From Amorphochlora amoebiformis (taxonomy: Eukaryota > Cercozoa > Chlorarachniophyceae): a stretch of 64,000 nt of DNA. How positions within the stretch are numbered: position 1 is the stretch's first letter; every line of letters starts with the position of its first letter. The notes beneath the pieces were generated by a model. That model was not told where the DNA came from and ran no database searches. It saw only the letters and a list, made by a program, of their open reading frames with translations. Both the position numbers and the translations under genes were made by a program. Shown one piece after another: positions 1 to 61,466 of the stretch. The stretch is from the NCBI GenBank assembly GCA_054601695.1, contig BAAHQB010000236.1, positions 62,001 through 126,000 of the forward strand, given 5' to 3'.

Positions 1-30
1 ACAATTGCATATATTATTATGTTATAATTG

Positions 31-69
<39 letters not shown>

Positions 70-350
70 TATATATAACTCTTATTCCCACAATATTTCA
101 TGAAAATCCCGTGGCATTACGGTATAGTATTATGTATAATCATGCCTATGATACTACTAGTACTAGTCTAGTATAGTTTTGTACAATGGCACAATTATAT
201 ACAAGTGTACATGTATGTATATATCTAGATATCATACTAATATATATATATATATATATATATACTAGATATATGTATTATTATGTATATACTAGATATA
301 CTAGATATCTAGGATATATCTAGATATACCATGATATATGTAAATAATAA

Positions 351-409
<59 letters not shown>

Positions 410-742
410 ATATATACTAGATATATAAGTATATATGCTAGATATGACGCACCCACCGGACACAAACCATAACAATTCTAATACCGCCGATATGCATATA
501 CAACCGCCAATATTTATATATACATCCAAGTGATGAAAGGATAACCGTTCAAGTTAGCTGAATTGGCCTAATTAGCCTAAAGTATCGCTCTGCCTGAGCT
601 CTATCTACATGTACAGACACAATTTAAAAAAAAAAATAGAAACCCCCTAACATGTTTGGAGAGAATACAGTGTTGTTCGACGGGTACATACAGTTTTGGT
701 AACTACACATGAGTCCGAGTCCTAAGGTCTAGAATGTCCCCA
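1..742. other. Intergenic 3' flank, TA-rich with CTAGATAT motifs
   Basis: No gene is recognised here. The stretch holds several (TA)n tracts and a recurring CTAGATAT-type motif around 220-330 and 410-445. It is followed by ordinary-composition DNA at 440-740 downstream of the transporter stop codon. A short minus-strand open stretch near 430-530 ends in TA repeat and has no supported splice partners. Confidence 0.5.
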
Positions 743-10271
<9,529 letters not shown>

Positions 10272-10773
10272 AATGGTTGCCCCCAGATTCAAAGGTCGTT
10301 ATAAAGGCACAGATGTTTCGGGGGGGGGGGTGGGGTGGTGGTGGAAGGCTAGGCACCGACTACGGGTTCGGAGAGGATGGCCGAGCAACAGGGGAGAGTG
10401 ACGAAGAGTAAATGATTTGTTCGGCATATTTGTATTCAATATGCGCATATTTAGATATTGATTATATATCCTTTGGATATCCAAGAAGCCTTTTACTGAT
10501 ATCTAATATCTGAATCTCGTTTATCCGAAAAAACCAAGAGAACCCCATATTACTGACCCATACCCCATGCTGAAAGTCAGAGGGTATTACTTACCCTCTA
10601 ATAAAGAAAAAAAGATCACGGAACAAGGCAACACGCAGTGGGGCCACCGCGGGGTATGTCGCGAATGAGTCACGTTTCTTCCGTGATATGGGGCTCTGTC
10701 ATTAACATAATACCGTGCCAAAAGAGGACTGAGATCTTCTCCTGTTTCCCGCCGTCCGATTGGCCGAAATCGC
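10272..10773. promoter_or_regulatory. Shared head-to-head promoter region
   Basis: About 500 bp separate the divergent start codons of the transporter (minus) and the START-like gene (plus). It is one of the few stretches free of TA arrays. It contains a G run near 10320-10335. No specific factor site is recognised; the regulatory role is inferred from position only. Confidence 0.45.
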
Positions 10774-16322
<5,549 letters not shown>

Positions 16323-17854
16323 TCCCACTCGAATTTCGAACTCTGAATTTTTGAATTTCGAACTCTGAATTTTGAATTTCGAAGTGTGAATTTTGAATTT
16401 CGAACCGAATCGAAATCGCCTAACTCATTCGAACCGATCGGCCATTTGGAGTCGAGTGGATCGTTTCTGATTCGCATCGACTCACTCCTCGTTCGAATCA
16501 ACCAGATTCGAATACAATACAATAGAATCCAATACCAGTTTCACCTTGTCGATATTTCTCTCCCCCCCCCCCATCCCCCTCTTTTTTTTATTTTTTCTTG
16601 TCTTAGTTATTTTTTACAAAACGAAAATAAGTGCGTAACGCATATTGGAGGAAATCAAATTTTTATAAAAAAGAAGAAAGAGTGAAACATGTGCAGAGAG
16701 TATATATATAGATGCATACATATATATATATAGGCTATATATCCAGAACCTGTACAAAGACTTATGTCGTGATCTTATTCACCTTATTTTCGTGTTGATA
16801 TTCACAACAACAGTCTGTCGATACTCCAATACCCACAACACTCCACGGACATAACGTTTCTCGTGGTTCAATTGTCACCCAGGGTGACACTCACCACAAA
16901 CACGCATAGGATAATATGCATGTTCTGTATATGTGTACATGCGAAAGTCCCTCGCATATTCCTGCTCCGCCACAGGATCATAGATGGCGCTCACCTAGTT
17001 TGATTTTTTTTTTTTTTCTCTTTGTTCTCTTGGAGGACTGTTTGGTCTCTCCTCCTCTCTCATCTTTCTCTCCTCTTTCTATTTCTCTTTACTATTTCCT
17101 GTTGGATGAAAGATTTGAGTATGTAGCTTCTCCCATTCCCAACCTTTTGGCGCCAACACGAAACTAGAATAAGGAAACAGTGCAGAGTAAAAAAAGAAGC
17201 AATCATTGTTTGAAAATAAAGACTCTTATGATATGGAAAAGACGGTTGTCTATGAGTAACCCACTAGGCGTGCAATACCTGAACATAGTTTTTATAAATG
17301 CGCGCCTACATAGACCGTTCACGTCACCATACCGTTGATACGTATCCTTCGAATAGTAACCAGCTGGTTGCAATAGGTACTTCGTCGCAACGCGTACATA
17401 CAATATGCATGCATTGAAGTTGAAATCGTCAATTTAATATGTCAATTAACAGTCTGCATGGATAAATCATTGAGGGAAAAGATTGAATTAAGACGAGGCC
17501 CGGACGGCCTGATCATTATTTTGATTTTACTGGAATAATACTAGCAGATAAAGTTTCTGAAAAATAAACTAGAACTTGTCCATCATAACCTAGATAACAG
17601 CATAAGTTACTCGTAGAATGTGATAAATGTCACAGAATTATTTTTTATTTGTGACTACTATGATCTAGATGATACGTCTAGACGTGTCATTCAGGAACAG
17701 TCCGAACAATCTAGGATTTAACTCAGATTCTCAGAATATACTAGATACATATATGCACATGTATATCTTAATCAATCTGAAGTTAATGAATCATTAGCAT
17801 TCTATCATTAGGTACGACTGGCATTGAGGCTTCTGACTAGCGATCTCGAGGGAA
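16323..17854. other. Tail-to-tail intergenic region
   Basis: Lies between the stop codons of the START-like gene (plus) and the kinase gene (minus). It begins with a 21-bp repeat of the GAATTTCGAACTCTGAATTTT type (four loose copies, 16331-16405). T- and C-rich tracts follow at 16560-16620 and 17000-17100. The remaining sequence is of ordinary composition. No exon or RNA gene was recognised. Confidence 0.5.
16331..16405. repeat. 21-bp minisatellite just past a stop codon
   Basis: Three to four copies of GAATTTCGAACTCTGAATTTT with small indels, starting within 10 bp of the START-like TAA. It would be in the 3' UTR. Confidence 0.8.
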
Positions 17855-39929
<22,075 letters not shown>

Positions 39930-40185
39930 TATCGATGCGAATACGAAGGGGGCTTCTGTCAGACGGACACCATCGCCGCTTTTTTCTCCCAGAAAAAATT
40001 GCTTTTGGCGCTCCGGACCATATCTAGGAGCAGCTCGCAAGTTTGTCAGAGTGGATATCGATGGTCGATATCCCTCATAAGGAATTTAATACCCGCATAT
40101 CTGAAACATTATCAAAACATCAAGATATCAACACCCAAAGTTCAAACACATTTTTTTTAATTATTTCTGCAAGAATTCTTCGGCA
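39930..40185. promoter_or_regulatory. Short bidirectional promoter with a 21-bp inverted repeat
   Basis: Only 256 bp separate the divergent start codons of the PKG-like and ankyrin genes. The region contains a perfect inverted repeat GGATATCGA-tgg-TCGATATCC at 40053-40073. It could be an operator-like site or a small hairpin. Promoter function is inferred from the position between two starts. Confidence 0.45.
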
Positions 40186-43271
<3,086 letters not shown>

Positions 43272-44088
43272 CTTTCATCCTCTCATCCACTTCATCGCAA
43301 TTTCAACGTCAAAAGCTGAGCCCTAAGGCTCTTCAAGTCTTGGACTTGAATTACGAACTTTTTAACTTATTACACTGTTGTTAATGTGGCTCAGTGAGTA
43401 TAAATAAAGTTCTGGTATTCTAGGTATTCTAGCGTTGACCAGCGGCTATAGCTACCTCGACCGTAATTATAACAATTAATCTGAGCTGCCATGATCTGTA
43501 TATCTAGTATATGTTTAGGGAAAATTCTATACCGGAAGAAGTTGGCAAAATTTCCTTAATTAATACCAAAGTGTTATCTCTAGTATCTATATCTGATGTG
43601 ATCTATATCTAGATATTTATAATTTCGCTGAATACGTACTAATTATAATAATAATTCCTCAAATACTAGAAATAGTAAGGTCAACCATAACACCACTAGA
43701 CCACTCAGATCAAGTTACACCTTCTGAGTTGCATCGTGTATCAGTGTCACATATCTGTTTCATGATATATCGATAATAACCCCAGTTACACGTGTAATGA
43801 AGTCTCAATCTACCTCGATGACTACAAAGTCCTGTGTTCTACCTTGGTTGGGTTTGTGTTGACTTAAAAGTGAACTGGTCTGATTCGACTTAAGCTTGTC
43901 TCGCTCTCTCTCTAACCTGCGAATTCATATGATAGATGTTGCACTTAAATGTATTTATATGTAATATGCAAACTTCAGATGTATAAACATACATATGTAT
44001 ATATATTATATATATAATATATATATATAATATATATATATATATATGTATATATATAAATATGTATATATATATATGGATTTATTAC

Positions 44089-44126
<38 letters not shown>

Positions 44127-44142
44127 GTAAATATATACATAG

Positions 44143-44183
<41 letters not shown>

Positions 44184-44287
44184 GTATGTATATATACATA
44201 TAATATGTATATATACATATTTATATTGATACTTACCGTAGTATTATAGATATACATATACAAATGTATAAATACACCCATATATAT

Positions 44288-44368
<81 letters not shown>

Positions 44369-44369
44369 T

Positions 44370-44418
<49 letters not shown>

Positions 44419-44477
44419 ATTTATATATACATATATATCTACATATATATATATATGTATATATATATATTATATAC

Positions 44478-44527
<50 letters not shown>

Positions 44528-44650
44528 ATATGTATATATGCATATTTATATTGATATTTACCGTAGTATTATACATATACATATACAAATGTATAAATAC
44601 ACCCATATATATTTTTATATATACATATATATACCTGCAAATATATAATA

Positions 44651-44688
<38 letters not shown>

Positions 44689-44849
44689 AAACTCATATAT
44701 ATATATATATACATACATGCAAATATATATATATATATATATATATGTATATGTATATGTATATATGTGTTGTATGAGGTATATATATATATATATATAT
44801 ACATACATATATATATATATATTTGCAGGTATATATATATATTATATAT

Positions 44850-44893
<44 letters not shown>

Positions 44894-44907
44894 TACACAT
44901 ACACATA

Positions 44908-44946
<39 letters not shown>

Positions 44947-44957
44947 TATATGTTTTA

Positions 44958-44998
<41 letters not shown>

Positions 44999-45086
44999 TA
45001 TATATCCAGGCTGGGGATATTGTGTGAAGAACATACTAGTAATGTACACTGTTCTCTGTATGGTATATAGTATATATATATATATA

Positions 45087-45125
<39 letters not shown>

Positions 45126-45418
45126 CATTTGTATGTACATATAGAACACATACACTCGCACACACAAACACACACATATATATATATATATATATAAATA
45201 TATATATATATATTTATACATATGTAACATACTAGTTATGTATGGCATATAGTATATAATACATATGTATGTACATGTAGACCTTATGCATATGTACATA
45301 TAGAACTTATACACTCGAACACACACACACACAAACATATATATATATATATACATATATATAATATAATATAATATATGAATATTTATGTGTGTATATA
45401 TATGTACATATATATGTA

Positions 45419-45459
<41 letters not shown>

Positions 45460-45624
45460 CATACATATGTGTGTATATGTATACATATGTTTCCAGTTTG
45501 GCGATAATAATAATACTATCTGTGGATAACATAATAATTATGAAAACATGTATACAAGTGTATCGCATATGTCTATAATAACCTAAATATACATGCATAT
45601 ACATATATACATGTATATAATTGA

Positions 45625-45679
<55 letters not shown>

Positions 45680-45709
45680 CACACAATATAAACAAATACA
45701 TATATAATA

Positions 45710-45746
<37 letters not shown>

Positions 45747-45785
45747 AAAGCATGTGTCCATAATATATATATGTATTTCAGGAAT

Positions 45786-45834
<49 letters not shown>

Positions 45835-45875
45835 CATTCACTAATATATGTATACAAAAGTTAAATGATACGTAC

Positions 45876-45921
<46 letters not shown>

Positions 45922-45957
45922 TATATTACATATGTAATTATATATATATATATATTA

Positions 45958-46001
<44 letters not shown>

Positions 46002-46157
46002 AACCTCCTTTTCGTTCTTTTTTCCTTCTTGATCTCCCTACGTCTCTGACGAAACATTAGTATATGAAAATATACATATATTCATACATATATATATATA
46101 TATATATATTATATACATATATGATATATACTATATACAGATACACTAAATATGTTC

Positions 46158-46222
<65 letters not shown>

Positions 46223-46280
46223 TGTTCAAGTAACATATTCACAGACACTCAAGTCTTCACCAATGTATAAGATACCTACC

Positions 46281-46321
<41 letters not shown>

Positions 46322-46531
46322 CATATAATATATATTATTACAGCATGTAAGAGCTAGCGCGGAAGCTACAGCTAATTAACTACGAGGAGTTAGACCGTTG
46401 TTAGACTACGGTTACATAGACCACAACTACTAGGCCAAAAAGGGTTCGGAACCCAAGCACCCCGTAACCTTCAGACCCCATAGGTTCTTGATAAATAATT
46501 ATATACCGCACAGAATATAATATCGTTAGTC

Positions 46532-46565
<34 letters not shown>

Positions 46566-46607
46566 CATATATGATATATACTATATACAGATACACTAAA
46601 TATGTTC

Positions 46608-46658
<51 letters not shown>

Positions 46659-46673
46659 CACATATGTATGTAT

Positions 46674-46704
<31 letters not shown>

Positions 46705-46772
46705 GATGTTCAAGTAACATATTCAAAGACACTCAAAGTCTTCACCAATGTATAAGATACTTACCATAATAT

Positions 46773-46818
<46 letters not shown>

Positions 46819-47039
46819 CATATAATATATATTATTACAGCATGTAAGAGCTAGCGCGGAAGCTACAGCTAATTAACTACGAGGAGTTAGACCGTTGTTA
46901 GACTACGGTTACATAGACCACAACTACTAGGCCAAAAAGGGTTCGGAACCCAAGCACCCCGGAACCGACGGAACCCATAGGTTCCGGAGGAATAAAGGAA
47001 GTATCCGACTACCGCACAGAAGTTATTAATAATCGTTGG
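43272..47039. other. Tail-to-tail intergenic region
   Basis: Between the ankyrin stop (plus) and the ESF2/ABT1 stop (minus). 43272-43980 is of ordinary composition with CTAGATAT motifs and no exon that I recognise. 43980-46080 is TA microsatellite with small duplicated islands: 44225-44280 again at 44550-44606, and an ACATACTAGT block near 45030 again near 45228. 46111-47044 is a 0.45-kb direct duplication. Confidence 0.5.

Positions 47040-47044
<5 letters not shown>
46111..47044. repeat. Direct duplication of about 430-480 bp
   Basis: Copy 1 is about 46111-46533 and copy 2 about 46561-47044. Both contain the same TA blocks and a non-repeat core (GTAAGAGCTAGCGCGGAAGC ... GGTTCGGAACCCAAGCACCCC). 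Copy 2 runs into the ESF2/ABT1 stop codon at 47040-47042, so the duplicated unit began at that gene's 3' end. The core shows no open frame or RNA gene that I can support. Confidence 0.85.
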
Positions 47045-54136
<7,092 letters not shown>

Positions 54137-54573
54137 CTGCCGATTTAATATTTTGTTTTTGGATTTCATTTTATTTTCGCGGCGTGGGGATCGAATGGCG
54201 GGGGGGTGTATCGATTAGAGGGTGTTTCGATTATGAATAGAAGTCTTTAGGGTCATGTTTAGGGTCATGTTTCCCTCATTCTTGAACCTCCTTAGCCGTT
54301 TCTCTCTCGATACTCTCCTTTCCCCCCCCCCCCCCCCCCCCCCATCTATCTACCCCTCCCTTTTTTTTTTTCACATAATGGCATAGAATATCATACCACA
54401 GCGCAAGCCGAATCAACACCCAAAGCATGCCCGTCAGCCATCGCCACGTGCGGGAGTGTGAGTGTTGCGTGACATTACGTGACATGTCCCTTGATTCGTG
54501 ATTTTAGGAGGTTTCATGCAATTATAGCGGCCGAATTATTCACAGAAAATTCCAAACCAGTAAACAGCCCAAA
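54137..54573. promoter_or_regulatory. Probable shared head-to-head promoter region
   Basis: Lies between the first recognised ESF2/ABT1 exon (minus) and the ATG of the Pro-rich gene (plus). It contains a 22-base C run at 54322-54343 next to a T run, where sequencing length is unreliable. A candidate minus-strand first exon (MSRNVTQHSHSRTWRW..., about 54398-54484) would put the two starts less than 100 bp apart. Confidence 0.4.
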
Positions 54574-56447
54574 ATGTCTCATCTGACCTACGACATGGTG
54601 CGGGACGTAAATTTATGTCCCGTCGTCCTTTCCGAGTCATCCAAGTCAGATTTCGCCGTAAGTGTTAGGATACGTACGTGAAGGCGGTCCACGTCACATC
54701 TACGGTCTATTCTCCTCACTGTGGGATTACGATCTTCCCCAGAGGAGAGGATTTGTATAGCATTTGTCGAGTTTGACTACGAGTTCCCTTATAGGCGGTC
54801 AACATCAACTCTGTGAAGGGCCTGGATCACATCATAGACTTAAATACACTCACACTCTGTGCGTCGACTTGATACCCCTGCGAGTCTGGTCTACAGCACC
54901 CTCCTGCGAGTCTGGTATAGCATACGACAATGCGAGCTCGGCTTCAATCTGACTTTGATATTCCTCAGTCAGGACCTCCAGTTAATATTAAGACAAGGGA
55001 GGAACAACAGGTACATATATATATACACAGATGTATGTATGTATAAATATAATATACATTGATACATATATTATATGTATTGATTTGTACTCATGTAGAA
55101 AATGGACGGAAAGAATCTCAAAAAACATATTGGACGCAAACGCTCTCGAGGATCCCGGCGACAGGAAATATGCCACCCACGACGTCCTTCCAAGATTCCC
55201 TCCCAACCTTCCAACACAGACAATGACTCGCCCCCACGGTATCTTGTCGCATCGAACGGCATGCGCATTCGAGACTTCAAAATGAATATTCCGGGCTTAA
55301 CTCCCCCGTTTGATTCACCGGTCTCCCTGCCTCGACGACGTCCACCAGAGACTCCCCCCCCACCTTCCTCCACAGACAATGACTCGCCCCCACGGTATCT
55401 TGTCGCATCGAACGGCATGCGCATTCGAGACTTCAAAATGAATATTCCGGGCTTAACTCCCCCGTTTGATTCACCGGTCTCCCTGCCTCGACGACGTCCA
55501 CCAGAGACTCCCCCCCCACCTTCCTCCACAGACAATGACTCCCCCCCACGGTATCTTGTCGCATCGAACGGCATGCGCATTCGAGACTTCAAAATGAATA
55601 TTCCGGGCTTAACTCCCCCATTTGATTCACCGGTCTTCCTGCCTCGACGACGTCCAGAGACTCCCCCCCCACCTTCCTCCCCAGACAATGACTCGCCCCC
55701 ACGGTATCTTGTCGCATCGAACGGCATGCGCATTCGAGACTTCAAAATGAATATACCGGGCTTAACTCCCCCGTTTGATTCACCGGTCTTCCTGCCTCGA
55801 CGACGTCCAGAGACTCCCCCTCCACCTTCCTCCACAGACAATGACTCTCCCCCACGGTATCTTGTCGCATCGAACGGCATGCGCATTCGAGACTTCAAAA
55901 TGAATATTCCGGGCTTAACTCCCCCGTTTGATTCACCGGTCTTCCTGCCTGGACGACGTCCACCCAAGATTTCCTCCGCTGCACCGCGTCCATCGGCTTC
56001 ACCGGCTCCACATTCATCCAACGAACACAATCTCTCCCACATGAGAAGAGAGAGCGAAATACCAGTGACACAGCCCAACACACCTCGTGAAGTAGAACCA
56101 TGCCTACAAGGTCCTACACCGGAACTCAATGAAGCAAAGGACGAATCAAGGGATCAGCATCTATGCACGGGTGAGCTAAATATAGTCCAACCGCCGTCAG
56201 TACAAGGTCAAGAACCCAGCCAAGAGAGACATGAGAAACATCAAGAGCATGTGCAACAAGAAGAATATCACGAAGAATATGAGGGCCGTACTGGAGCGTC
56301 CCCCGGAGAACTTGTACGCACAAATAAAAATACAAACATAATATAATATATATATATATATATCTATGTATATAAAATATATGCATATATAATATATCTG
56401 TGTATAAAATATATATACATAATATACATATATATATGTATACATAC

Positions 56448-56489
<42 letters not shown>

Positions 56490-56579
56490 TATACATTTTT
56501 ATATATATATTATTTATATACAATATTCATCTATATAACATATATATATAGTATTATATGCATGTATACAACACATATA

Positions 56580-56638
<59 letters not shown>

Positions 56639-56740
56639 CACATATATGACGGCAGAAAGGTTCAGCTTGAAAGGAACTTAAGCGAGACAGAGGATACTCT
56701 GAGGCGGACGTCGATGGCTTTCTGCACTCCGCACATCTAA
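54574..56740 (+). CDS. Pro-rich tandem-repeat protein with coiled-coil-like tail
   Basis: Unrecognised protein. Exon 1 is 54574-54657 (MSHLTYDMVRDVNLCPVV...), with a GTAAGT donor. Exon 2 begins at about 54796 and reads VKGLDHIIDLNTLTL, which resembles one leucine-rich repeat. A third, uncertain exon lies in 54905-55012. The main exon is 55099-56313 (405 codons). A last exon at 56660-56740 reads VQLERNLSETEDTLRRTSMA and ends in TAA. The main exon starts with a basic stretch (KKHIGRKRSRGSRR, possible nuclear signal). It then has five copies of a 51-52-residue repeat with core RYLVASNGMRIRDFKMNIPG and a PPETPPPPSS spacer, then a charged His/Glu/Gln-rich segment. No TA array lies inside the main exon. 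Function unknown; exon 2-3 borders are not fixed. Confidence 0.65.
55217..55992 (+). repeat. Coding tandem repeat, five units of 153-156 bp
   Basis: The motif CAATGACTC starts at 55221, 55377, 55533, 55686 and 55839, giving periods of 156, 156, 153 and 153 bp. The 3-bp change removes one Pro codon. Copies are almost identical in nucleotide sequence, including third positions, which points to recent duplication or ongoing homogenisation. All periods are multiples of three, so the frame is kept. Confidence 0.92.
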
Positions 56741-57454
56741 CGGCATCGACCTGCGAGGGTATCCCGGACGAAGCATGAGCCGAAACATCGAAATATTACC
56801 TAGATTACGTCCAAGTTGACGAGTTTGCTCATATTTCGCTCCCCACCCCCCCTGAAACTATTCTGAGCACGAAAGAAAATTGGGTGAAAACATATAGTCT
56901 ATCCTCAAAGAGGAACTATCATACCGTGAATATAGTCTAGATAGTCTAGATAGTGTATGAATATAGTGTACTTGAAGGCTTTTTTCACCCAGATTTACTG
57001 AGTAATCCAATTTTACTAGTTTACCAACTTTAATGAATCAAGATATATTATTACCTAGATTACGTTCGTAAATTGTTAACGAAAGCCTAGTACAGCTGAC
57101 TAGGCTGAGTCCGTTAAAGGATATATATAACTAGATAATGTGTGATGATATATATATATATATATATATATCTAGTATACATACACATAAATCTAGAAAT
57201 ATATGTGTGTATATTATTTACCTATGCCGTATATATATATAGCCCACGGTACTATACTCTTTGATTGTGTATAATCTAGATAATACTACTATGTTACGTA
57301 GCGTACCTGTGGGCGTATGGTGAATACAGGTACGCTACGTAACATAGTAGTATTATCTAGATTATACACAATCAAAGAGTATAGTACCGTGGGCTATATA
57401 TATACGGCATAGGTAAATAATATATATATATATATATATATATACTAGATTATC

Positions 57455-57508
<54 letters not shown>

Positions 57509-57912
57509 AAATATGTATGTCGTTTGTGCATATCGTTCTAGTCGTTACGCATATACAGCTAAACCGGCCGCTGACACGCGAATATTGTACATGCTAGCAT
57601 AGTAGCATCTAGAGCATGTACCGTATATTTATGAAAGTATCCGCACTTTGCAAATATTTTAATGCATAAAACTTGAATCCAACACATATCCTCCTAGATA
57701 TACATACATATATATATATATATATACTCGGCGCCTGAACACTATTGCCGCGGAGCCTCGATCGAATTATTATTTGTTATAGCCCGTACAAACCCGCCTT
57801 TTTAATCTGATACACAAATATAAAAGTGTTTAGAATATATCATGAGTTTATGCACATACGTGGCGTATTAATATGAGTAAATGTTTATACATATGTGTAT
57901 ATGTATAAATGC

Positions 57913-57995
<83 letters not shown>

Positions 57996-58067
57996 GTATG
58001 TATATATATTATATGCATATATAATAATAATAATAATTATGTATATATATATTATATATTATAAATA

Positions 58068-58120
<53 letters not shown>

Positions 58121-58135
58121 TAAATTTAAGACTAC
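56741..58135. other. Tail-to-tail intergenic region with a foldback
   Basis: Between the Pro-rich gene stop and the last recognised ketosynthase exon. It holds AT-rich unique sequence with CTAGATA motifs (56930-56960, 57170-57190), the large inverted repeat at 57211-57425, and TA arrays at 57420-57510 and 57910-58115. The last few ketosynthase codons and stop should lie here but I could not place them. Confidence 0.5.
57211..57425. repeat. Near-perfect foldback, arms of about 100 bp
   Basis: Left arm about 57211-57310, right arm about 57326-57425, and a 15-base loop (GGGCGTATGGTGAAT). The arms match base for base except for one TA unit in a short TA run. The outer ends run into TTATTTACC/GGTAAATAA and TA repeat. 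It could be a foldback transposon (MITE-like), a hairpin RNA source, or an inversion artefact of assembly. Confidence 0.93.
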
Positions 58136-58360
58136 CAGTGGGTGGCTTGGTAAGGAGTAGGCAAGCGTTCGTACCCCCGAACCCAAAAGAGTTAGAAAGG
58201 GCCGCTTTAATCTCTCCGACCTTCTCTGCCTTACCTGACATGTATATGTGTATGTGTATATGTGATATATACATATATATATATATATTTATATATAATA
58301 TTATATATATATATATATTGTATATATATATGTATATATATATAATATATTATATATATA

Positions 58361-58448
<88 letters not shown>

Positions 58449-58747
58449 TATATACACGTATATATATTATATATACACGTATATATGTATATAACATATA
58501 TATGTACATGTATATATATGTATATGTATATATATATATGTATATATATATATTTATATATATTAACATATATATGTACATATATATATATGTGTATATA
58601 TATATATAACTGTAAACTCGCTATATACATCTCAACAACAACACAATTATACGCCATATTAAGTTTACAATTACACAAATATATTAATACACACACACAC
58701 AAACACACATACACACACACACACATATATATAAATATATATAATAT

Positions 58748-58782
<35 letters not shown>

Positions 58783-59480
58783 CCGATAACATGCTTAATA
58801 CCCTCATTGACACAAGGCTCCTCGAGGTTGATAGTAGGGGGAATAATACCCTCATGAATGGCCTGATATTGATGTATTATATTCACATATCTATTTCTAC
58901 ATATCTAGATATCCAGAATATGTATATATGGGATTTTTTGGGGAATTCTTGATGTATATCTGGAATATGTGAATTCAGAAATCTATTTGCAGATATCTAG
59001 ATATCGATTTGTGGATATGTGTAGATCTGGAATATAAGAGCGTTATGAATGTACTATGTAATGTGTGTTAATATCTTGATATGTATGTATGAATATGTAT
59101 GGAATAACGCCGCTGGAATGCCTCCTATCGATATTTTATATATATATACACATATACATACATATATAATATGTATAATAGAATAATATAACAATATGTA
59201 TCTGCAAAATATATTAACATGTTGATATGTACACACGAAGAAAACATGCATTATGTACGTATGTGTACATATATGTGTATATATATATGTGTGTATGTGT
59301 GTATGTGTGTACATATGTATATGTATGTATGATGTATGTATGTATATATATGTATGTATATGTGTATATATTTTACATACCAGAGTAGTGAAAATAGCCT
59401 CCACAGCGCCAGCAGCACCAAGCATATGACCCGTAGCTCCCTATATATATATATATATATACATATATAATTAGTATTAC

Positions 59481-59520
<40 letters not shown>

Positions 59521-59701
59521 TAATAATAATAATACTAATAATACTACTAATAATTATATTTAGTAATCGTATAATACTACATGTATAACTATGAATTTAA
59601 CGGTATTAATGAATTACCTTAGTAGATGTTACGTACGGCTGCTTTTCGTTCTCAGGCCCTCCCATAAGCTCAACTATCGTAGAGGCCTCTTTGGCATCTC
59701 C

Positions 59702-59756
<55 letters not shown>

Positions 59757-59802
59757 TCAGTTATCAAAATGTACCCTCAGAAGTAATATATATTATATAT
59801 AT

Positions 59803-59839
<37 letters not shown>

Positions 59840-59840
59840 T

Positions 59841-59903
<63 letters not shown>

Positions 59904-60041
59904 GAATTTATTGATATATACCTGGGGTAGACGTTCCATGAGCGTTAATGTAGTCGATATCTTCGGCCTTAAGTCCTCCTTGCTCCAAAGCGGCCTATTG
60001 TTGTGTATTACATATACATATATATATATATTTATTTACAT

Positions 60042-60073
<32 letters not shown>

Positions 60074-60138
60074 CGTATGTATATAAAAATATAATATTTA
60101 TATATATATCTATTAAACATCATATAATATGTATATAA

Positions 60139-60231
<93 letters not shown>

Positions 60232-60356
60232 CATACATACATATCTATATATATATATATATATATAAATGTATACATATGTATATACATATATATATAT
60301 ATTATAAATATATAATATCTACCTTTATAGCATGCACAGCCCTAACATATTACGCA

Positions 60357-60390
<34 letters not shown>

Positions 60391-60654
60391 CACGCAATGC
60401 CTTTATTACTAACACTTTGTTTATTATTGTACTATTATATACACAAAAGTAGCACACAGAGCTGTAACATTGTTATGAATATACCATCTCGCATATATAT
60501 ATATATATATGTATTATTGTATTATAGTCTATATATCTGATACCATGCATAAATCATTATGCATATGATATTTATATTATGTAGATGTTTTATATTCTAC
60601 TAGTGTTTAAATACTCTATAGCCAGACATTATTGTGATATTATATGTATAGTGA

Positions 60655-60701
<47 letters not shown>

Positions 60702-60752
60702 CTACTATATATATGTATATCACTATATATAATATATATATATGTAAATAAT

Positions 60753-60799
<47 letters not shown>

Positions 60800-60878
60800 A
60801 TATATACCTTCATAGCACGTAGAGCCCCAACTCCGCTGGGAGCACTCACGTGAAACGCATCACCTATATATATATATA

Positions 60879-60918
<40 letters not shown>

Positions 60919-61054
60919 ATATATGTAATTCGATTACACACACACATCCCAAAAATATATAATATATAAATAAATATATGTATATACATATACATACATA
61001 CATACATACATACATACATAAAATACATACATATATATATATATATATATACAT

Positions 61055-61108
<54 letters not shown>

Positions 61109-61222
61109 CCAGTGCTTCCACATCCGCGAACCTCAGCATAGATCTTGGCACCCCTAGCCTTAGCATGCTCATATTCCTATATATATATATGTATATATAT
61201 ATATATAAATATATATATATAT

Positions 61223-61279
<57 letters not shown>

Positions 61280-61336
61280 ATATATATTATATATATGTTA
61301 TATATATATTATATAAGCAATATATATTATATATAT

Positions 61337-61378
<42 letters not shown>

Positions 61379-61423
61379 TAGATCTTGGCACCAGCATGCT
61401 ATCATATATTATATATATATATA

Positions 61424-61466
<43 letters not shown>

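Noticed and set aside
46430-46470. GGTTCGGAACCCAAGC, similar to a tRNA T-arm
   Set aside because: No matching A box, anticodon arm or acceptor stem was found upstream; it is part of the 0.45-kb duplicated unit and occurs again near 46940.
55071-56129. Long minus-strand open frame antisense to the Pro-rich repeat protein
   Set aside because: It exists because the 153-156 bp repeats are multiples of three and lack stops on both strands. The plus frame has flanking exons with good splice sites and a plausible charged tail; the minus frame has none.
59080-59125. Island GAGGCATTCCAGCGGCGTTATTCC after an AG, similar to the ketosynthase EGIIPP exon
   Set aside because: It has no donor, and the exons at 59381-59440 and 58784-58862 join directly in phase, so it is at most a decayed shard.
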